A stretch of DNA of 64,000 bases from Siphonodentalium dalli (GCA_032622095.1 CP136066.1:108521319-108585318), one strand, 5' to 3'; positions 10,914 to 22,139 are shown, counted from the first letter of the stretch. Notes: generated by a model from the sequence alone, not told the origin. Numbers and translations: made by a program.

Positions 10914-11126
10914 CAGTAATGCTCTAATTAATCGACTCCTTAACCACAGCAGAATTATGGGTAACTTTTCAGGATTTAGTCGGAAATATGGCTTGTTGCC
11001 ATTCATCGAAAAGCTCTCACCGAGAGCTTTCCGATGAATGGCAACAAGCCATATTTCCGAATAAATCCTGAAAAGTTACCCATAATTCTGCTGTGGTTAA
11101 GGAGCCGATTAATTAGAGCATTACTG
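10914..11126. mobile_element. Family A hairpin MITE, copy 3 (full length)
   Basis: The copy is 213 bp from CAGTAATGCTC to GAGCATTACTG, flanked by TA. The two arms of ~95 bp are almost perfectly complementary. This copy has the CTCTAATTAATCG variant in the left arm and the exact complement CGATTAATTAGAG in the right arm. It sits inside repeat P. The hairpin potential is extreme for its length. Confidence 0.95.
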
Positions 11127-11162
11127 TAGTACCATGGTGCATCCTTTGGATCCAATCTTTCC

Positions 11163-11396
11163 CAGATGGGAGCTACATTGGATCAGCATGAAAGATCATG
11201 TGCCTGTGTATTCTCTTATATATGAGAGTCTCCCATAGGTAGAATGTACTGGCTTACAAGGTCAAAGTAAATATTGTTAGCCAATCCATTCTCAAATATA
11301 TGCGAGGCTCCCTATGGGAGACTTGCATATATAAGAGAATGCTTTGGCACAGGGTTTTCACATCATTTCAGGAAGCTCCAGTCATGGAAGGGTTAA
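11163..11396 (+). mobile_element. Family B2 TTAA element, copy in repeat P
   Basis: The right end CAGTCATGGAAGGGTTAA is intact. The left terminus is merged into CCCAGATGGGAGC with no clean TTAA. Two TCTTATATAT hairpin segments and the CTTACAAGGTCAAAGTAAAT spacer match other B2 copies. Confidence 0.75.
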
Positions 11397-11498
11397 AGAT
11401 GGGAAGACAAAAGGATGTTGTCCGCAGCATGTACATGCCAAAAAATTTAGATTCATTTGTGCAGTAAAGTTTCTGATAAATTTTTTATTTTTTTCAAT

Positions 11499-12542
11499 AA
11501 ATGTGAGCTACAAACTGTGCCAATAGATTCAAATTTGAAATCCAAGATGGCTGCTGATGGCCATGTTTTATAACGAATTTCAGAAAAATCCATATGCAGT
11601 TTGATGATGATCGGATGAGGGATGTGAGAGATGTGGTATTCAGGGTGTGCCCAAATGATACAGTCATGTAAAGAGTAAAATCCAAAATGGCTGGCGGTGG
11701 CATGTTTTTCATTGAATATCTTTCAAATTTGATAACTCTCATCTAGAGGTGATCCTAATCATACCTGTATATTTACAAAACATTTCTTCAATATATGCAG
11801 GCTGCAGGGTGCCAATGAATTCAAATTTGAAATCCAAGATGGCTAATGGGCAGTCATGATTTTCTAATGAATTTCAGAAATAATCGATGGTTCCCATCTA
11901 GAGGTCACCCCGAAGATCTATATGAAGTTTGGTGATGATTGAATGAGGGATGTGGCCTGTAGGGTGTGCCGAAGGATTTAATCATGCAATGAGTAAAATC
12001 TAAGATGGCTGCTGCCAGCAATGTTTTTCAAAGAATTGATGGCTCCCATCTAGAGAGGTCACCCAGAAGATCCATATGAAGTTTGGTGGCAATCAGATGA
12101 GGGATGTGGTCCGTAGGGTGTGCCAAAGAATTTAGTCATGCAAAAAGTAAAATTCAAGATGGCTGCTGGTGGCCATGTTTTTCATTGAAAATGTGTAATA
12201 TTTGACAGCACCCATCTAATGGTGTTCCTAAACATGCCTGTAATTTTTCGAAACATTTCTCCAATAAATGTGGGTTGCAAGGTGTGCCGATGGATTTAAA
12301 TTTGAATTCCAAAATGGTGCCAGCGGCCATGTTTTTTAACAAATTTCGAACAAAAGTGATGGCTCCCATCTGGATGTCACACTGAAGATCCATACAAAGT
12401 TTGGTGATGATCGGATGAGAGATGCGGCCTGTAGGGTGAGCCAAAGGAAATTGTTGATGGACGCAGACAGCTCAACGCACGGATGACGGCCGGACGTCAA
12501 CCCATGGCAATAGCTCGAGCTTGACTTTGTCAAGTTGAGCTA
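11499..12542 (+). repeat. Family E array, copy 1 (~6 monomers)
   Basis: This is a tandem series of ~150-bp monomers, each with AAATCCAAGATGGCTGCTG...GGCCATGTTTT, then a GGCTCCCATCTAGAGGTCACC block and GATGAGGGATGTGGCCTGTA. It ends with an AACCCATGGCAATAGCTC block, then CAAGTTGAGCTA, the characteristic right terminus of family E. The left terminus is not seen. It is non-coding, and the frames on the minus strand follow the monomers. Confidence 0.85.
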
Positions 12543-13710
12543 AAAATAATAAATGTAGGGGTATATTTATTGGAATCCCAAGAGTAACAGAACTTGCCAA
12601 GATAAATGACTCAGGTTACCCTCACTTTGTGTTTATCACAAATATGTGTGTGTGAACCAGCTTGGCCATCCCAGGATGGCTTTTGGCAGCTCAATGCACT
12701 ATGCACATTGCCAACTGAGCCAATGCGCAACCCCAGACACAATGTGCAAATCAAATTATTATACATAAAGGGATAAATGCATCGACTAAATTAAGCTGTC
12801 TCTAGCAGCCCACGGATCACAATGGATTTGAGAATCCCAGACACACAGGTCTGAACCCTTTAAAGTAGGAACCATAACACAACAAAGCATATATATAGTA
12901 AAGTGCCATGCTAACAGACATCCAACAGGATCCAATCTTTCCCAGAGTTCATTGTGTGCTGTGGAGCTATCAATAGGCAGTCCTCTCGCTATAATACACA
13001 TATTACTTTAAACAGGCACTGCTAGTTTAAACCTCTGTACTAATTTGGGAACCAGGGACCCCGCCCCCTCAACTTTGGTGAAAAATTTCAGCCTCAGACA
13101 CAACAATACTTTTACACCACTTATTTGTTGAAATTGTTCTCATTGTCTGATTTTCCAACCAATAATTAGTGGGGAATTTGTTAGTTTTATAGGAACATGC
13201 TACTGTTGGTGAAATGGGCATTAGTTGGTCATTTTTCAACCTTATGGGAAGTCAAGTTGGAAATTTGCAAAAGTTGGAAAGCTTGAGGTACCAGTTGAAA
13301 AGTTCCAACCAAAGGGGTGGGGGGTGAGGTTCAAATAAAGCTGGTCCAGGGGAAGGGGGGAATGCACTTGGAAATTTCAAGGTGGACCGAAGAAGGGACC
13401 TATGCGGAATATTCATTATTGATGACCGATGACTGAAATTAGTCAATATAGCACAGAACAAATTATTTTATTCATATTATTTGCAAGAATAAATGGAGGA
13501 AAAAAGGACCCGTTTCTGTCTCTGCAGAATCATTAATTTCTTCAATAAATCATAGTGATAGTCGATAATATTTCCGGACACTCAAAATTGGCTGGAAGCC
13601 ATGGGAAGAGGGTGTTTCGATATTTTAAATAATGCTAGATTCATTAAGGGGTCAGTTATAGGATTATCACAATATCTCTGTTATATTTGTTCTCTCCACA
13701 ATGACCATAT
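12543..13710. other. Mostly unassigned, includes repeat P copy 3 and a tRNA-like head
   Basis: 12765-12965 is a third copy of repeat P (AAGCTGTCTCTAGCAGCCCA, GAACCCTTTAAAGTAGG, GGATCCAATCTTTCCCAGA). On the minus strand, about 12690-12725 reads GCATTGGCTCAGTTGGCAAT, which resembles a tRNA A box, but no B box follows at the right distance. Bases 13020-13700 show no gene or classified repeat. Confidence 0.5.
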
Positions 13711-15824
13711 AATGAAAGTGTCAATGACACTGTAGCTCAACTTTGTAAAGAAGGTAATTTTTTTGTGATGAGCAATGAATAGAGAGATTAAAATGGAGTG
13801 TAAAAATGAGCAGTAAAGAATTTAGTCACACACAGAGTAAAATCCAAGATGGCTACTGGCGGCCATGTTTTTTGCCCTAATGACCCCAAAATGACTCGTT
13901 CCCATCTACATGTTATTGTTAACATCCATGACAAATTTCATGATGATCAGACTAAAGGTATGACCTGTGGCCCGTGCTAATGGATTGAATTTTGAAATCA
14001 AGGATGGCCACTGGCGGCCAATATTTTTGTCCGAATGACCCCAAAATGACTCGTTCCCATCTACATTCCAATTTCAACAGCCATGACAAATTTCATGATG
14101 ATCAGACTAAAGGTACGACATGTAGCCCATGCTAAAGGATTTAGTCATACAAAGAGTAAAATCCAAGACGGCTGCTGGCGGCCATGTTTTTTGGCCGAAT
14201 GACCCCAAAATGACTCGTTCCAATCTACATGTCATTGTTAACATCCATGTCAAATTTTATGATGATCAGACTAAAGGTATGACCTGTAGCCCGTGCTAAA
14301 GGATTTAGTCATACAAAGAGTAAAATCCAAGATGGCTGCTGGCGGCCATGTTTTTGGGCCGAATGACCCCAAAATGACTCGTTCCCATCTACATGTCAAT
14401 ATTAACATCCATGACAAATTTCATGATGATCAGACGAACAATGCGACCTGTGGCCCGTGCTAATGGATTGACCACTGATGACCACTGGCGGCCATGTTTT
14501 TGTCCTAATGACCCCAAAATGACTCGTTCCCATCTACATTCCAATTTCAACAGCCATGACAAATTTCATGATGATCAGACTAAAGGTACGACCTGTAGCC
14601 CATGCTCAAGGATTTAGTCATACAAAGAGTAAAATCCAAGATGGCTGCAGGCGGCCATGTTTTTTGCCCGAATAACCCAAAAATGACTCGTTCCCATCTA
14701 CATGTCATTGTTAACATCCATGACACATTTTATGACGATCTGACCAAAGGTACGACCTGTAGCCCGTGCTAAAGGATTTAGTCATGCAAAGAGTAAAATC
14801 CAAGACGGCTGCTGGCGGCCATGTTTTTTGGCCGAATGACCCCAAAATGACTCGTTCCAATCTACATGTCATTGTTAACATCCATGACAAATTTTATGAT
14901 GATCAGACTAAAGGTACGACCTGTAGCCCGTGCTAAAGAATTTAGTCATACAAAGAGTAAAATCCAAGATGGCTGCTGGCGGCCATGTTTTTGGGCCGAA
15001 TGACCCCAAAATGACTCGTTCCCATCTACATGTCAATATTAACATCCATGACAAATTTCATGATGATCAGACGAACAATGCGACCTGTGGCCCGTGCTAA
15101 TGGATTGAATTTTGAAAACAAAGATGGCCACTGGCGGCCATGTTTTTTGTCCGAATGACCCCAAAATGACTCGTTCCCATCTACATTCCAATTTCAACAG
15201 CCATGACAAATTTCATGATTATCAGACTAAAGGTACGACCTGTAGCCCGTGCTCAAGGATTTAGTCATACAAAGAGTAAAATCCAAAATGGCTGCTGGCG
15301 GCCATGTTTTTTGCCCGAATAACCCCAAAATGACTCGTTCCCATCTACATGTCATTGTTAACATCCATGACAAATTTTATGATGATCTGACAAAAGGTAC
15401 GACCTGTAGCCCGTGCTAAAAGATTTAGTCATGCAAAGAGTAAAATCGAAGATGGCTGCTGGCGGCCATGTGTTTTGGCCGAATGACCCCAAAATTACTC
15501 GTTCCCATCTACATGTCAATATTAACATCCATGACAAATTTCATGACGATCAGACGAACAGTACGGCCTGTAGCCCGTGCTAATGGATTGAATTTTGAAA
15601 TCTAAGATGGCCGCTGGCGGCCATGTTTTTTTTCCGAATGACCCCAAAATGAATCATTCTGGTACAAATGTTGATGTCAACAGCTATGACAAATTTCATA
15701 ATGATCCGATCAAAGGTACGACCTGTAGCCTCTATTGTTGACGCCTTACGCACACATGCACACATGCACGACGGACGACAAAGCCATGGCAATAGCTCAA
15801 ACTTTACAAAGTAAAGTTGAGCTA
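13711..15824 (+). mobile_element. Family E element, copy 2, with a 12-monomer higher-order array
   Basis: The left end GTGTCAATGACACTGTAGCT is followed by CAACTTTGTAAAG. The right end is a CATGGCAATAGCTC block, then AAAGTAAAGTTGAGCTA. The AGCTCAACTT/AAGTTGAGCT ends are inverted. Between them are 12 monomers of ~160 bp, each with AAGATGGC..GGCGGCCATGTTTT, CCCCAAAATGACTCGTTCCC and CATGACAAATTTCATGATGA. They fall into four types that recur in fixed order. The same position in successive blocks (14331 and 14968) is 637 bp apart. There is no coding frame. It behaves as a transposon-like unit with a captive satellite. Confidence 0.88.
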
Positions 15825-15988
15825 ATAAGGACCGGGAAGCTATGTCATAATTTGTGCAAAAATATCAGCAAAATATCACACCTGGCAATTTCAACATTCG
15901 TTTTTTTTCTTCACCTATTCGACTTAAATGAGCTATCACAACAACTCATATCGGAAACTGCAAAAACTAGAGGTGTGACTAAGGATAC

Positions 15989-16009
15989 CCCCCCCCCCCC
16001 CCCCCCCCC
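15989..16009. repeat. Poly-C tract (~20 nt)
   Basis: A run of about 20 C residues lies between family E copy 2 and the following M-type repeat. Such tracts are unstable in length and can fold as i-motif or, on the other strand, as G-quadruplex. Confidence 0.9.
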
Positions 16010-16094
16010 GTGTTTTTAAAATACTAAGATGTTTCACATGTCAGTAAACATTTAGTTAAAATAATAAAATAACAGTTCCCATTGCAGGTGCACA

Positions 16095-16577
16095 ACCCTA
16101 ACCCTAGTCTTAAACCTATATATAGACCGAAAAATGTAGGAATAAAAGCTTGGACAAAATTATGCATGTTGTCGAAAAAGGGGAATAACTCCACAAAAAA
16201 AAAGTAGGACAGACATCATAATCGCAGGTGCACAGGTTCCCATGGTACTAAATATCTGTGCCAAGTTAAAAAAAAATTGACCTATAAATGTAGGAATAAA
16301 AGCTCGGACAAAATTATATATGTTACGAAAAATTTCTAAGTCGAAAAAGGGGGGATAACTCCACCAAAAAAAGTCCGACAGACGTCATAATCGCAGGTGC
16401 ACAGGTTTCCATGGTGGTTCATGGCTGTGCCAAGTTTCACAGAAATTGATCAAAAAACGACTGAGAAAAACTCCGGACAAATTTGTGTCCACGGACGGAC
16501 GACAGACGGCCAGACGGCCAGACGGACGAGCTGATTCCAGTATCCCCCCCCCTAACTTCGTTGCGGGGGGTATAAAA
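16095..16577 (+). repeat. M-type interspersed repeat ending in a GACGG-rich tail
   Basis: Two diverged internal copies share GTAGGAATAAAAGCTYGGAC, TCGAAAAAGG and CATAATCGCAGGTGCACAGG. The end is a GGACGGACGACAGACGGCC-like microsatellite and CTTCGTTGCGGGGGGTATAA. Similar architecture (a TCGAAAAGG.TAATAACTC core and a GACGGACG end) recurs at 25873 and 42460. No coding capacity; superfamily unknown. Confidence 0.65.
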
Positions 16578-17008
16578 ACCGGATATCAAACAGATTTTTT
16601 TTTAAGGATATGTTGGCGTTTAAATTTTATAACCTCGAAAAACGGTGACCAAAGTCACTTCATCACTTAAATTATATCTTCCCATCAGTCATATTTATAT
16701 GGAGACGGGATTCGTAGTGAGCTAGTAAAATTTATGTATAGCCCGTTATTTACTTTTGAAACTCCAATAAATGTAGGCCTATATGTATATGTATTGTAAT
16801 CATACATACTCGTATGTACAGTAGTGGGGTTGACACTATCTATGCATGAGGTATGATGATGTCATGGCACTATTTTTCCTTCTTGGGCTCCCAAACCGTT
16901 TACCAGTATGAAAAGGACCTTGCATGGATCCATCCCTGATTCACGGGGAACTTGTAGCAAAAACATATTGAAATATATACCTCATATACATGCCTATTAA
17001 GGGGGGGG
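16578..17008. other. Nothing recognised
   Basis: AT-rich sequence with no long frame, no bounded repeat and no RNA gene that I can support. A run of eight G residues marks its right edge. Confidence 0.5.
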
Positions 17009-17864
17009 ACATTAATTCGGTACGGATTAGCACAGAACGCCGTCAATGTTGATTTTCTGACTCACTGCACCGATTTTGGTCGGATAAACGGTATTGTCTC
17101 GTATATTGCTACTTCCAAAAGTGATAGAAACCCGCCTTACCATGTAAAGTGCTGTAGAATGCCGATATAAACTTGTTTTATACACTCAAGTGTTAGAAAT
17201 CGTTCTAATCTATTATATAAAGCAAAAACATGGGCCGATTCATTATTAATCGTGGCAACATAACGCCCTCTTTCTGATTGGTCGATATTCACGTGGCTTT
17301 GTTTACGAAAACACGGTCCGAAAAAAAAAATATTGTGTATATCGACCAATGTGAAAGAGTCACATTTGCTAATACCGTGTGCGTAACATAACTATCACAA
17401 ATATAACGTACTCTGATAACAACTTATCGCCAATATCATGCTTAAGACATTTTAAACATATCATTTTTGGCTTGTTTTATTTTATTTTTATCAAAAGGAA
17501 TAACAAATGGGGTAATAAATATATATAACGACAAATAGAATCAAATTGGTAATTTTCACGTGAAACTTGGTACAGGCAAGCACGGTACGAAAATTGGTGA
17601 AATCTGAGTATGAACGTTGGAGTGTTCCCCTATCGTATTCCGATAATCAACAACCGTGGAGTGCATGTTAATGATTTGATTTGAAGCAATTTTCTCACTT
17701 CAAAGTATACAAAAGTTGTTTTTAGACATTCCACTGCATTTGACAGTGTATAAGGAGGTTTTTGAAAGAAGAAAAACAAGCGACAATGCCGTTTACGCGG
17801 CCATAATCGGTTCGGTGAGTCAGAAATGCAACGAATTTAGGGAATCGGAAACCGAACATTGTCT
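17009..17864. mobile_element. Putative non-autonomous DNA element with ~100-bp inverted ends
   Basis: Sequence around 17040-17100 (TTTTCTGACTCACTGCACCG, then GATAAACGGTATTGTC) is complementary to 17782-17832 (GACAATGCCGTTTACGCG, then CGGTTCGGTGAGTCAGAAA). Similarity continues outward to ACATTAATTCGG at the left and CCGAACATTGT at the right. The interior of ~650 bp is AT-rich and non-coding. No convincing target duplication was found, so the exact limits and superfamily are uncertain. Confidence 0.6.
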
Positions 17865-18239
17865 AGCCTTGTCTTATATATTATATATTATGTAAATACT
17901 GTTTTCTACAAAGTGCCTGTGCCCTGATTCAGTGATACAGTGTTTAAGACAAAGGTTAGCAATCATCAGGTGTTAAATTATTCTTGCCTCCTGTGACCTC
18001 GAGTCCAGTCTGTGACTGACGCAAACAAAATGACCTACATACCAGTGACTAATAAACATGGCCTACGTGCAGGTATATGTGTGTCCATTAAGTGGGTCTA
18101 AAGAGTTCACAAGCCTTGACTCCTTTAACCTGAAGAAAACCGAACATACACCTATTATTATCACGGATGGCACGAATTCACAGTTTTTTCTGACAACACT
18201 ATTCTACCCAGTTCATAATATTAACGGCATACTATTTTA

Positions 18240-18369
18240 GAACAGTAATGGGCCATCATACATCTAACAACAACTGTTTGTACAGGTTTCTAACACAACT
18301 AATCAAAGCTGAGACAGAACAGAAAGCCAAGGAATGATGTAGTGAACCATAGTAAACTGTGGAAGAGTA
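18240..18369 (+). repeat. Repeat H, copy 1 (interrupted)
   Basis: This is shared with 19650-20030 and, in part, 20365-20476. Common blocks are CAACAACTGTTTGTACAGGT, TTCTAACACAACTA, ACAGAAAGCCAAGG and ATGATGTRGTGAACCATA. It is broken at TTAA (18370) by element V, after GTGGAAGAGTA. It is a local duplication with no coding frame. Confidence 0.7.
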
Positions 18370-19118
18370 TTAACCCTTCAGTGGGTAGAAAACAATTTAT
18401 GTCCTTAAGGTAGTTCGTTCTAGGGTAATATCATGTTACTGTGTAAATAACTTTGAAAAAATAACTTTTCATAGATGGATATTATTTTTATTATTTAATT
18501 TACATTGATTCGTGATTTTAACAGTATTATATGTATGATTTATTTCTGACAATGCCAATGTTAGAATATTATTCAGTTTATTTGTAAAAATATATTCACC
18601 CCTTGATAGGACGTCATATAACATACTCAAGCCTGAGTTTAGTGTGCCTGTCATTTGCAGAATAAGGTCCCTCAGAGGGTGAATTTAGTGACGATATCCC
18701 GCATAGTGGTCTAGCATCACTAAATTCATCCTCTGGGGACCTCATTCTGCATGGCCTCATCTGCTATGGGAGAGACTCAGATTTATGTTCCCAAATGGCG
18801 AATATTGTACACAAATATGTACACCCATTGGGAACCTCGATTATGCAATGTGTTGTCTGCCAAATTGGTGATGTAGGGAAACTAAACTAAAAAAGGAAAT
18901 GTATTCTATGTGAAGAAGTTTCTATAGAAATTTGATAATAAAGAAACTTTCCAGAGAAGATGAGGCCTGAGCAGAATGAGGTCACCAGAGGGTGAATTTA
19001 GTTATGCTAGCCCACTATTAAGAATAGCATCACTAAATTCACGCTCTGGGGACCTCATTCTGCAAATGACAGGCACACTAATCTCAGACTTGGATATACT
19101 CACCTGTCAAAGGATTAA
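18370..19118. mobile_element. Putative TTAA element V, carrying F copy 2
   Basis: TTAACCCTTCAGTGGGTAG at the left and CACCTGTCAAAGGATTAA at the right are imperfect inverted ends on TTAA sites. The target lies inside repeat H, whose other copies continue GTGGAAGGGTAATGCA with no insertion. The F element at 18628-19092 accounts for most of the length, leaving ~280 bp of V itself. At its right edge another CCCTTTGGCAGGG-type terminus shares the same TTAA. Confidence 0.55.
18628..19092. mobile_element. Family F composite hAT-like element, copy 2
   Basis: The element runs from CAAGCCTGAGTTTAGTGTG to CACACTAATCTCAGACTTG, with a 6-of-8 matching flank (AACATACT and GATATACT). Two terminal hairpins use CAGAATRAGGTC and GGTGAATTTAGTKAYG motifs and their complements. 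The spacer contains CCCATTGGGAACCTCGATTA. The structure equals copies at 34414 and 60639, the longer F subtype (~430-465 bp). Confidence 0.85.
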
Positions 19119-19324
19119 CCCTTTGGCAGGGTAGATATGATATCTACTGTATGTCATCATACAGTTGGTGAGAGGAAAAAAATTGAAGTCATTTTCAATA
19201 ATGGTATGACAGTACCATATTTGTGCACACATAACATTGCAAAATCAGTCTATCAAATGAGAAGAATAATGTAGAAATAAGTAGACGGAGATTTATAGTG
19301 TTAAAATTTTAATCAATACCACCT

Positions 19325-19515
19325 TTAACCCTTTCATGATGGTAGATGCGCTGGTGCCAGTGCATTCTCTTATATATGCAAGTCTGCCATGTGGAGCCTC
19401 ACATATATAAGAAAATGCACTGGCTTACAAGGTCAAGGTAAATATTGTTAGGCCAATGCATTCTCTTATATATGGGAGGCTCCCTATGGGAAAAAGATAA
19501 TGCATTGGCACAGGA
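19325..19515 (+). mobile_element. Family B2 TTAA element, right end lost
   Basis: TTAACCCTTTCATGATGG, both TCTTATATAT hairpin segments and the CTTACAAGGTCAAGGTAAAT spacer are present. The right terminus breaks off after GCATTGGCACAGGAC, where GTTTTCACAAAATTTCAGG would be expected. It is a truncated copy. Confidence 0.75.
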
Positions 19516-19649
19516 CCCACTCAGTATATTGCAACTTATATAAGGCCCATCATGGACCAATATGCTAAATATATATTAAATCCTGGCAGCATGCATGTTT
19601 TGGCATCATAAATCATGTCATATCAATTAAAAGATGTGATGCAATATAT

Positions 19650-20030
19650 ATTAATGGTAATGAGCCGTCATTAATCTACCAACAACTGTTTGTACAGGTT
19701 TCTAACACAACTAGATCAAAGCTCAGATAAAACAGAAAGCCAAGGTATGATGTGGTGAACCATACAGTAATGCCCTAAGTTATCGACTCCATATCCACAG
19801 CAGAATTATGGGTAACTTTTCAGGATTTAGTCTGAAATATGGCCTGTTGCCATTCATCAGAATCATGAATGGCAACAAGCCATATTTCCGACAAAATCCT
19901 GAAAAGTTTATACCCATAATTCTGCTGTGGTTATGGAGTCGATTACTTAGGGCATTACTGTAGCTGCTCACGGGGAATGGTGTAAGAGTAATGAAATCCA
20001 TGGTCATGCTTACACGATACTCACTGTATG
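19650..20030 (+). repeat. Repeat H, copy 2, with MITE insertion
   Basis: The H blocks up to ATGATGTGGTGAACCATA are followed by a family A MITE and then by the H continuation CTCACGGGGAATGGTGTAAG and GGTCATGCTTACACGATACT. H copy 3 (20365-20476) passes from GGCGAACCAAAGCAG to CTCACAGGAAC without interruption and serves as the empty site. Confidence 0.75.
19765..19960. mobile_element. Family A hairpin MITE, copy 4
   Basis: This is CAGTAATGCCC to GGGCATTACTG on TA sites (19763-19764, 19961-19962). Part of the central hairpin is deleted. The left arm reads GACTCCATATCCACAGC and the right GCTGTGGTTATGGAGTC, so the ATGG variant is shared by both arms, unlike AAGG in most copies. Confidence 0.9.
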
Positions 20031-20264
20031 TATTAGGAGTGGCACGGTGAACCTATACAACAATAGCAAGTTATTGTCAGGAAAATCATGGCATAAACAT
20101 TTTACTATTAATATATAGTTTATATATATGTATCACTGAAATGAAGACTAATTATTATTATCTAATCTAATAAAATAACTGAACAAACTAAATAGAAGTT
20201 TGGTAGCCCTTAATTATAAGTACTCAATTATTGTTGGATAATATTCCCATGGCAGATAGGTATA

Positions 20265-20476
20265 CAGTAATGCCCTAAATAATCGACTCCTTAACCATAG
20301 CAGACTTATGGGTAACTTTTCCGGATTTAATCGGAAATGTTGCCATTCATCGGAAAGCTCTCTATATCAGCATGATGATGAACTGAATAAATTGGACTGA
20401 TGTGGCGAACCAAAGCAGCTCACAGGAACAGTGGAAGGGTAATGCATTCCGTGGTCATGCTTACACGATACTCACA
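20265..20476. mobile_element. Family A MITE copy 5 (left half) and repeat H copy 3
   Basis: 20265 to about 20362 is the left arm of family A, preceded by TA, ending abruptly after CGGAAAGCTCTC. From 20365 the sequence is repeat H (ATGATGAACTGAATAAATTG, GGCGAACCAAAGCAG, GGTCATGCTTACACGATACT). The right arm of the MITE is absent, so this is a half-hairpin relic. Confidence 0.8.
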
Positions 20477-20862
20477 GGATGATCTAATCCAAAGACATAC
20501 AAGCAAGATAACTCCCGCCCACGATTCTGGGCGTTAAGTCCATTATGGAAGAGTAACTGGAGGGGATTCGGTCCAAAACAGCATAAATCCAAACGATATC
20601 CCAAGCTGTTGTGGACCGAGATGACTTGGTCTACTGGAGAAGGTAAAATTTTCAAATTTGACTGCAAATATTTTGGTAACTTGATATTATTAGTTATCTT
20701 TGGCAACATCGGGGGTACATGGAGATTTAATACCTGGATGTTGATTTTGAACCCCGAGGCAAAGCCGAGGGATTCAAAAAGAGACATCCAGGTACTAAAT
20801 CTCCATGTTGCCGAAGATAACAATTTTGTCCCCACAACAATAGCCATGTCTCCTTAATTTAA
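20477..20862. repeat. Hairpin repeat with CCGAGGCAAAGCCGAGG core
   Basis: Bases 20693-20821 form an inverted repeat. GTTATCTTTGGCAACAT and ACCTGGATGTTGATTTTGAA pair with TTCAAAAAGAGACATCCAGGT and GTTGCCGAAGATAAC around a CCCCGAGGCAAAGCCGAGGG apex. The 128-codon minus-strand frame (20461-20847) and its plus-strand mirror run through this palindrome. They have no motif I recognise, so I read them as shadows of the hairpin. Confidence 0.7.
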
Positions 20863-21570
20863 GTGTTTTTCATATTCTCCAATTAATTCACACCAATAAT
20901 AATAATTCAGTAGCCGACCTCAGGTGTGCGATTGGTGGAAACTGTCAGTTCAAGGGTCATTCATATACCCCCGATTCTTCACGTGCTCATATACCCCTGA
21001 TATATCGCGCACATTCTCTTATACCCCGCTGTATCAAGGGTGATGGGGGAACATGGTGATATAAATGTGGCTTGTAGCCAATCAGATTGCTAGTTACATC
21101 CGGGTGTGGTGACAAGAAGAGATATTTCAGTAAGTTTTCTCACTCTGATAGGGTAAATACTATGATAATAAAACTTATTCACAGCTCAGCTAGCAATCAG
21201 CTCTGAGTTATCAATACTCAAGGTGGTCAAATCTCATTAGAGGCTAGCTGCATCGAGTCAACCCGCGTAAGCTAAAACAAACAAGAAGTTGTACCTCAGT
21301 TACTGGCATACACATACATTGGCCCCTGATGAAGAATCTCGGTACCAAATTTCATTCAGATCTGATAACCCATGGTTGAGATACGATTTCCATTCTTTTG
21401 AAAGCAGTCATAATGATGAACCTACAAACCAAATATCTGATAGCCCCATGGCTGAAATATATGACCAGGCAGACAGAAAACCCCTATTACCAGATGAGCA
21501 AAGAAGGATAACTCTAGAATGGAAAACATGAACAATTAATGTCATGACAGACGGACTGAGAGATGGACTA
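20863..21570. other. Unassigned interval with repeat-like segments
   Basis: 20930-21060 contains three TCATATACCCC/TTATACCCC motifs with ATATCGCGCACATTCTC, probably an interspersed repeat fragment. 21285-21560 has ACCAAATTTCATTCAGATCT and GACAGACGGACTGAGAG, the style of M-type repeat tails. The 80-codon frame there (21289-21531) has no recognisable domain and I do not call it a gene. Confidence 0.4.
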
Positions 21571-21726
21571 CAGTAATGCTCTAAATAATCGACTCCTTAA
21601 CCACAGCAGAATTATGGGTAACTTTTCAGGATTTAGTCGGAAATATGGCTTTTGTTGCCGACTAAATCCTGAAAAGTTACCCATAATTCTGCTGTGGTTA
21701 AGGAGTCGATTATTTAGAGCATAATG
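21571..21726. mobile_element. Family A hairpin MITE, copy 6 (centre deleted)
   Basis: The left end is CAGTAATGCTC after TA. The right end is GAGCATAATG before TA, a decayed CATTACTG. The whole central hairpin is deleted, joining GGCTTTTGTTGC to the right arm. Both arms carry the CTCTAAATAATCG/CGATTATTTAGAG form. Confidence 0.88.
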
Positions 21727-22139
21727 TAGGTCAATCCAGTATAGCCCCTTTTTTCCTTGAAAATTCTGGGTATAATGTCTGTGAACCAGGGTACCAAGTA
21801 CCCTTATTTGGGTACCCTTATTACTAATTTTGGGAACCTGCGTGTAGAATAAAAAATTATGGGATGTGAGAAAACAAATTCTTCACAATTTATACCATCG
21901 TTGATGGCATTGGGAAGAGTTCTGTTTCGACAGCAGTCATCCCTTTTACTTTCAGAAATCCAACACTGCTGCCAAGATTCTTACCTGCAGTAATCAGTCT
22001 GATGAAACAAAGACCTTGACACCAAAAGATATGGAGCCCTACATTGTGCAATCACGTGGTTTAATGATTTGTTTACCCTGTTACTGTCTTTATGACGATC
22101 TATTACTCTGATTGCATAAACAGCTGCCTGGACTTGCTA

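Larger units (their letters stand above)
10425..11452 (+). repeat. Repeat P, copy 2, split by three insertions
   Basis: This is the same P sequence as at 9285. A SINE (10572-10881) interrupts it with duplication of CAAGTAGGTATC, a family A MITE (10914-11126) inserts at TA, and a B2 element inserts at about 11163-11396. P then resumes with AAGACAAAAGGATGTTG at 11405. Comparison with P1 gives the uninterrupted arrangement and so dates all three insertions after the P duplication. Confidence 0.8.

Noticed and set aside
12690-12730. Minus-strand tRNA or SINE from an A-box-like motif
   Set aside because: Only the A-box-like GGCTCAGTTGG is present; no B box or tail follows, so it is noted within the interval but not called.
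13711-15824. CRISPR-like array of regularly spaced repeats
   Set aside because: Monomers are ~160 bp, contiguous and homologous throughout, with no unique spacers, no leader and no cas genes. The context is a eukaryotic genome.
20461-20847. 128-codon minus-strand ORF as a gene
   Set aside because: It runs through a hairpin repeat and has a mirror frame on the other strand. No domain is seen.
21289-21531. 80-codon ORF with a plausible acidic composition
   Set aside because: It lies in sequence with the ACCAAATTTCATTCAGATCT and GACAGACGGAC style of M-type repeats. No motif or splice context supports it.
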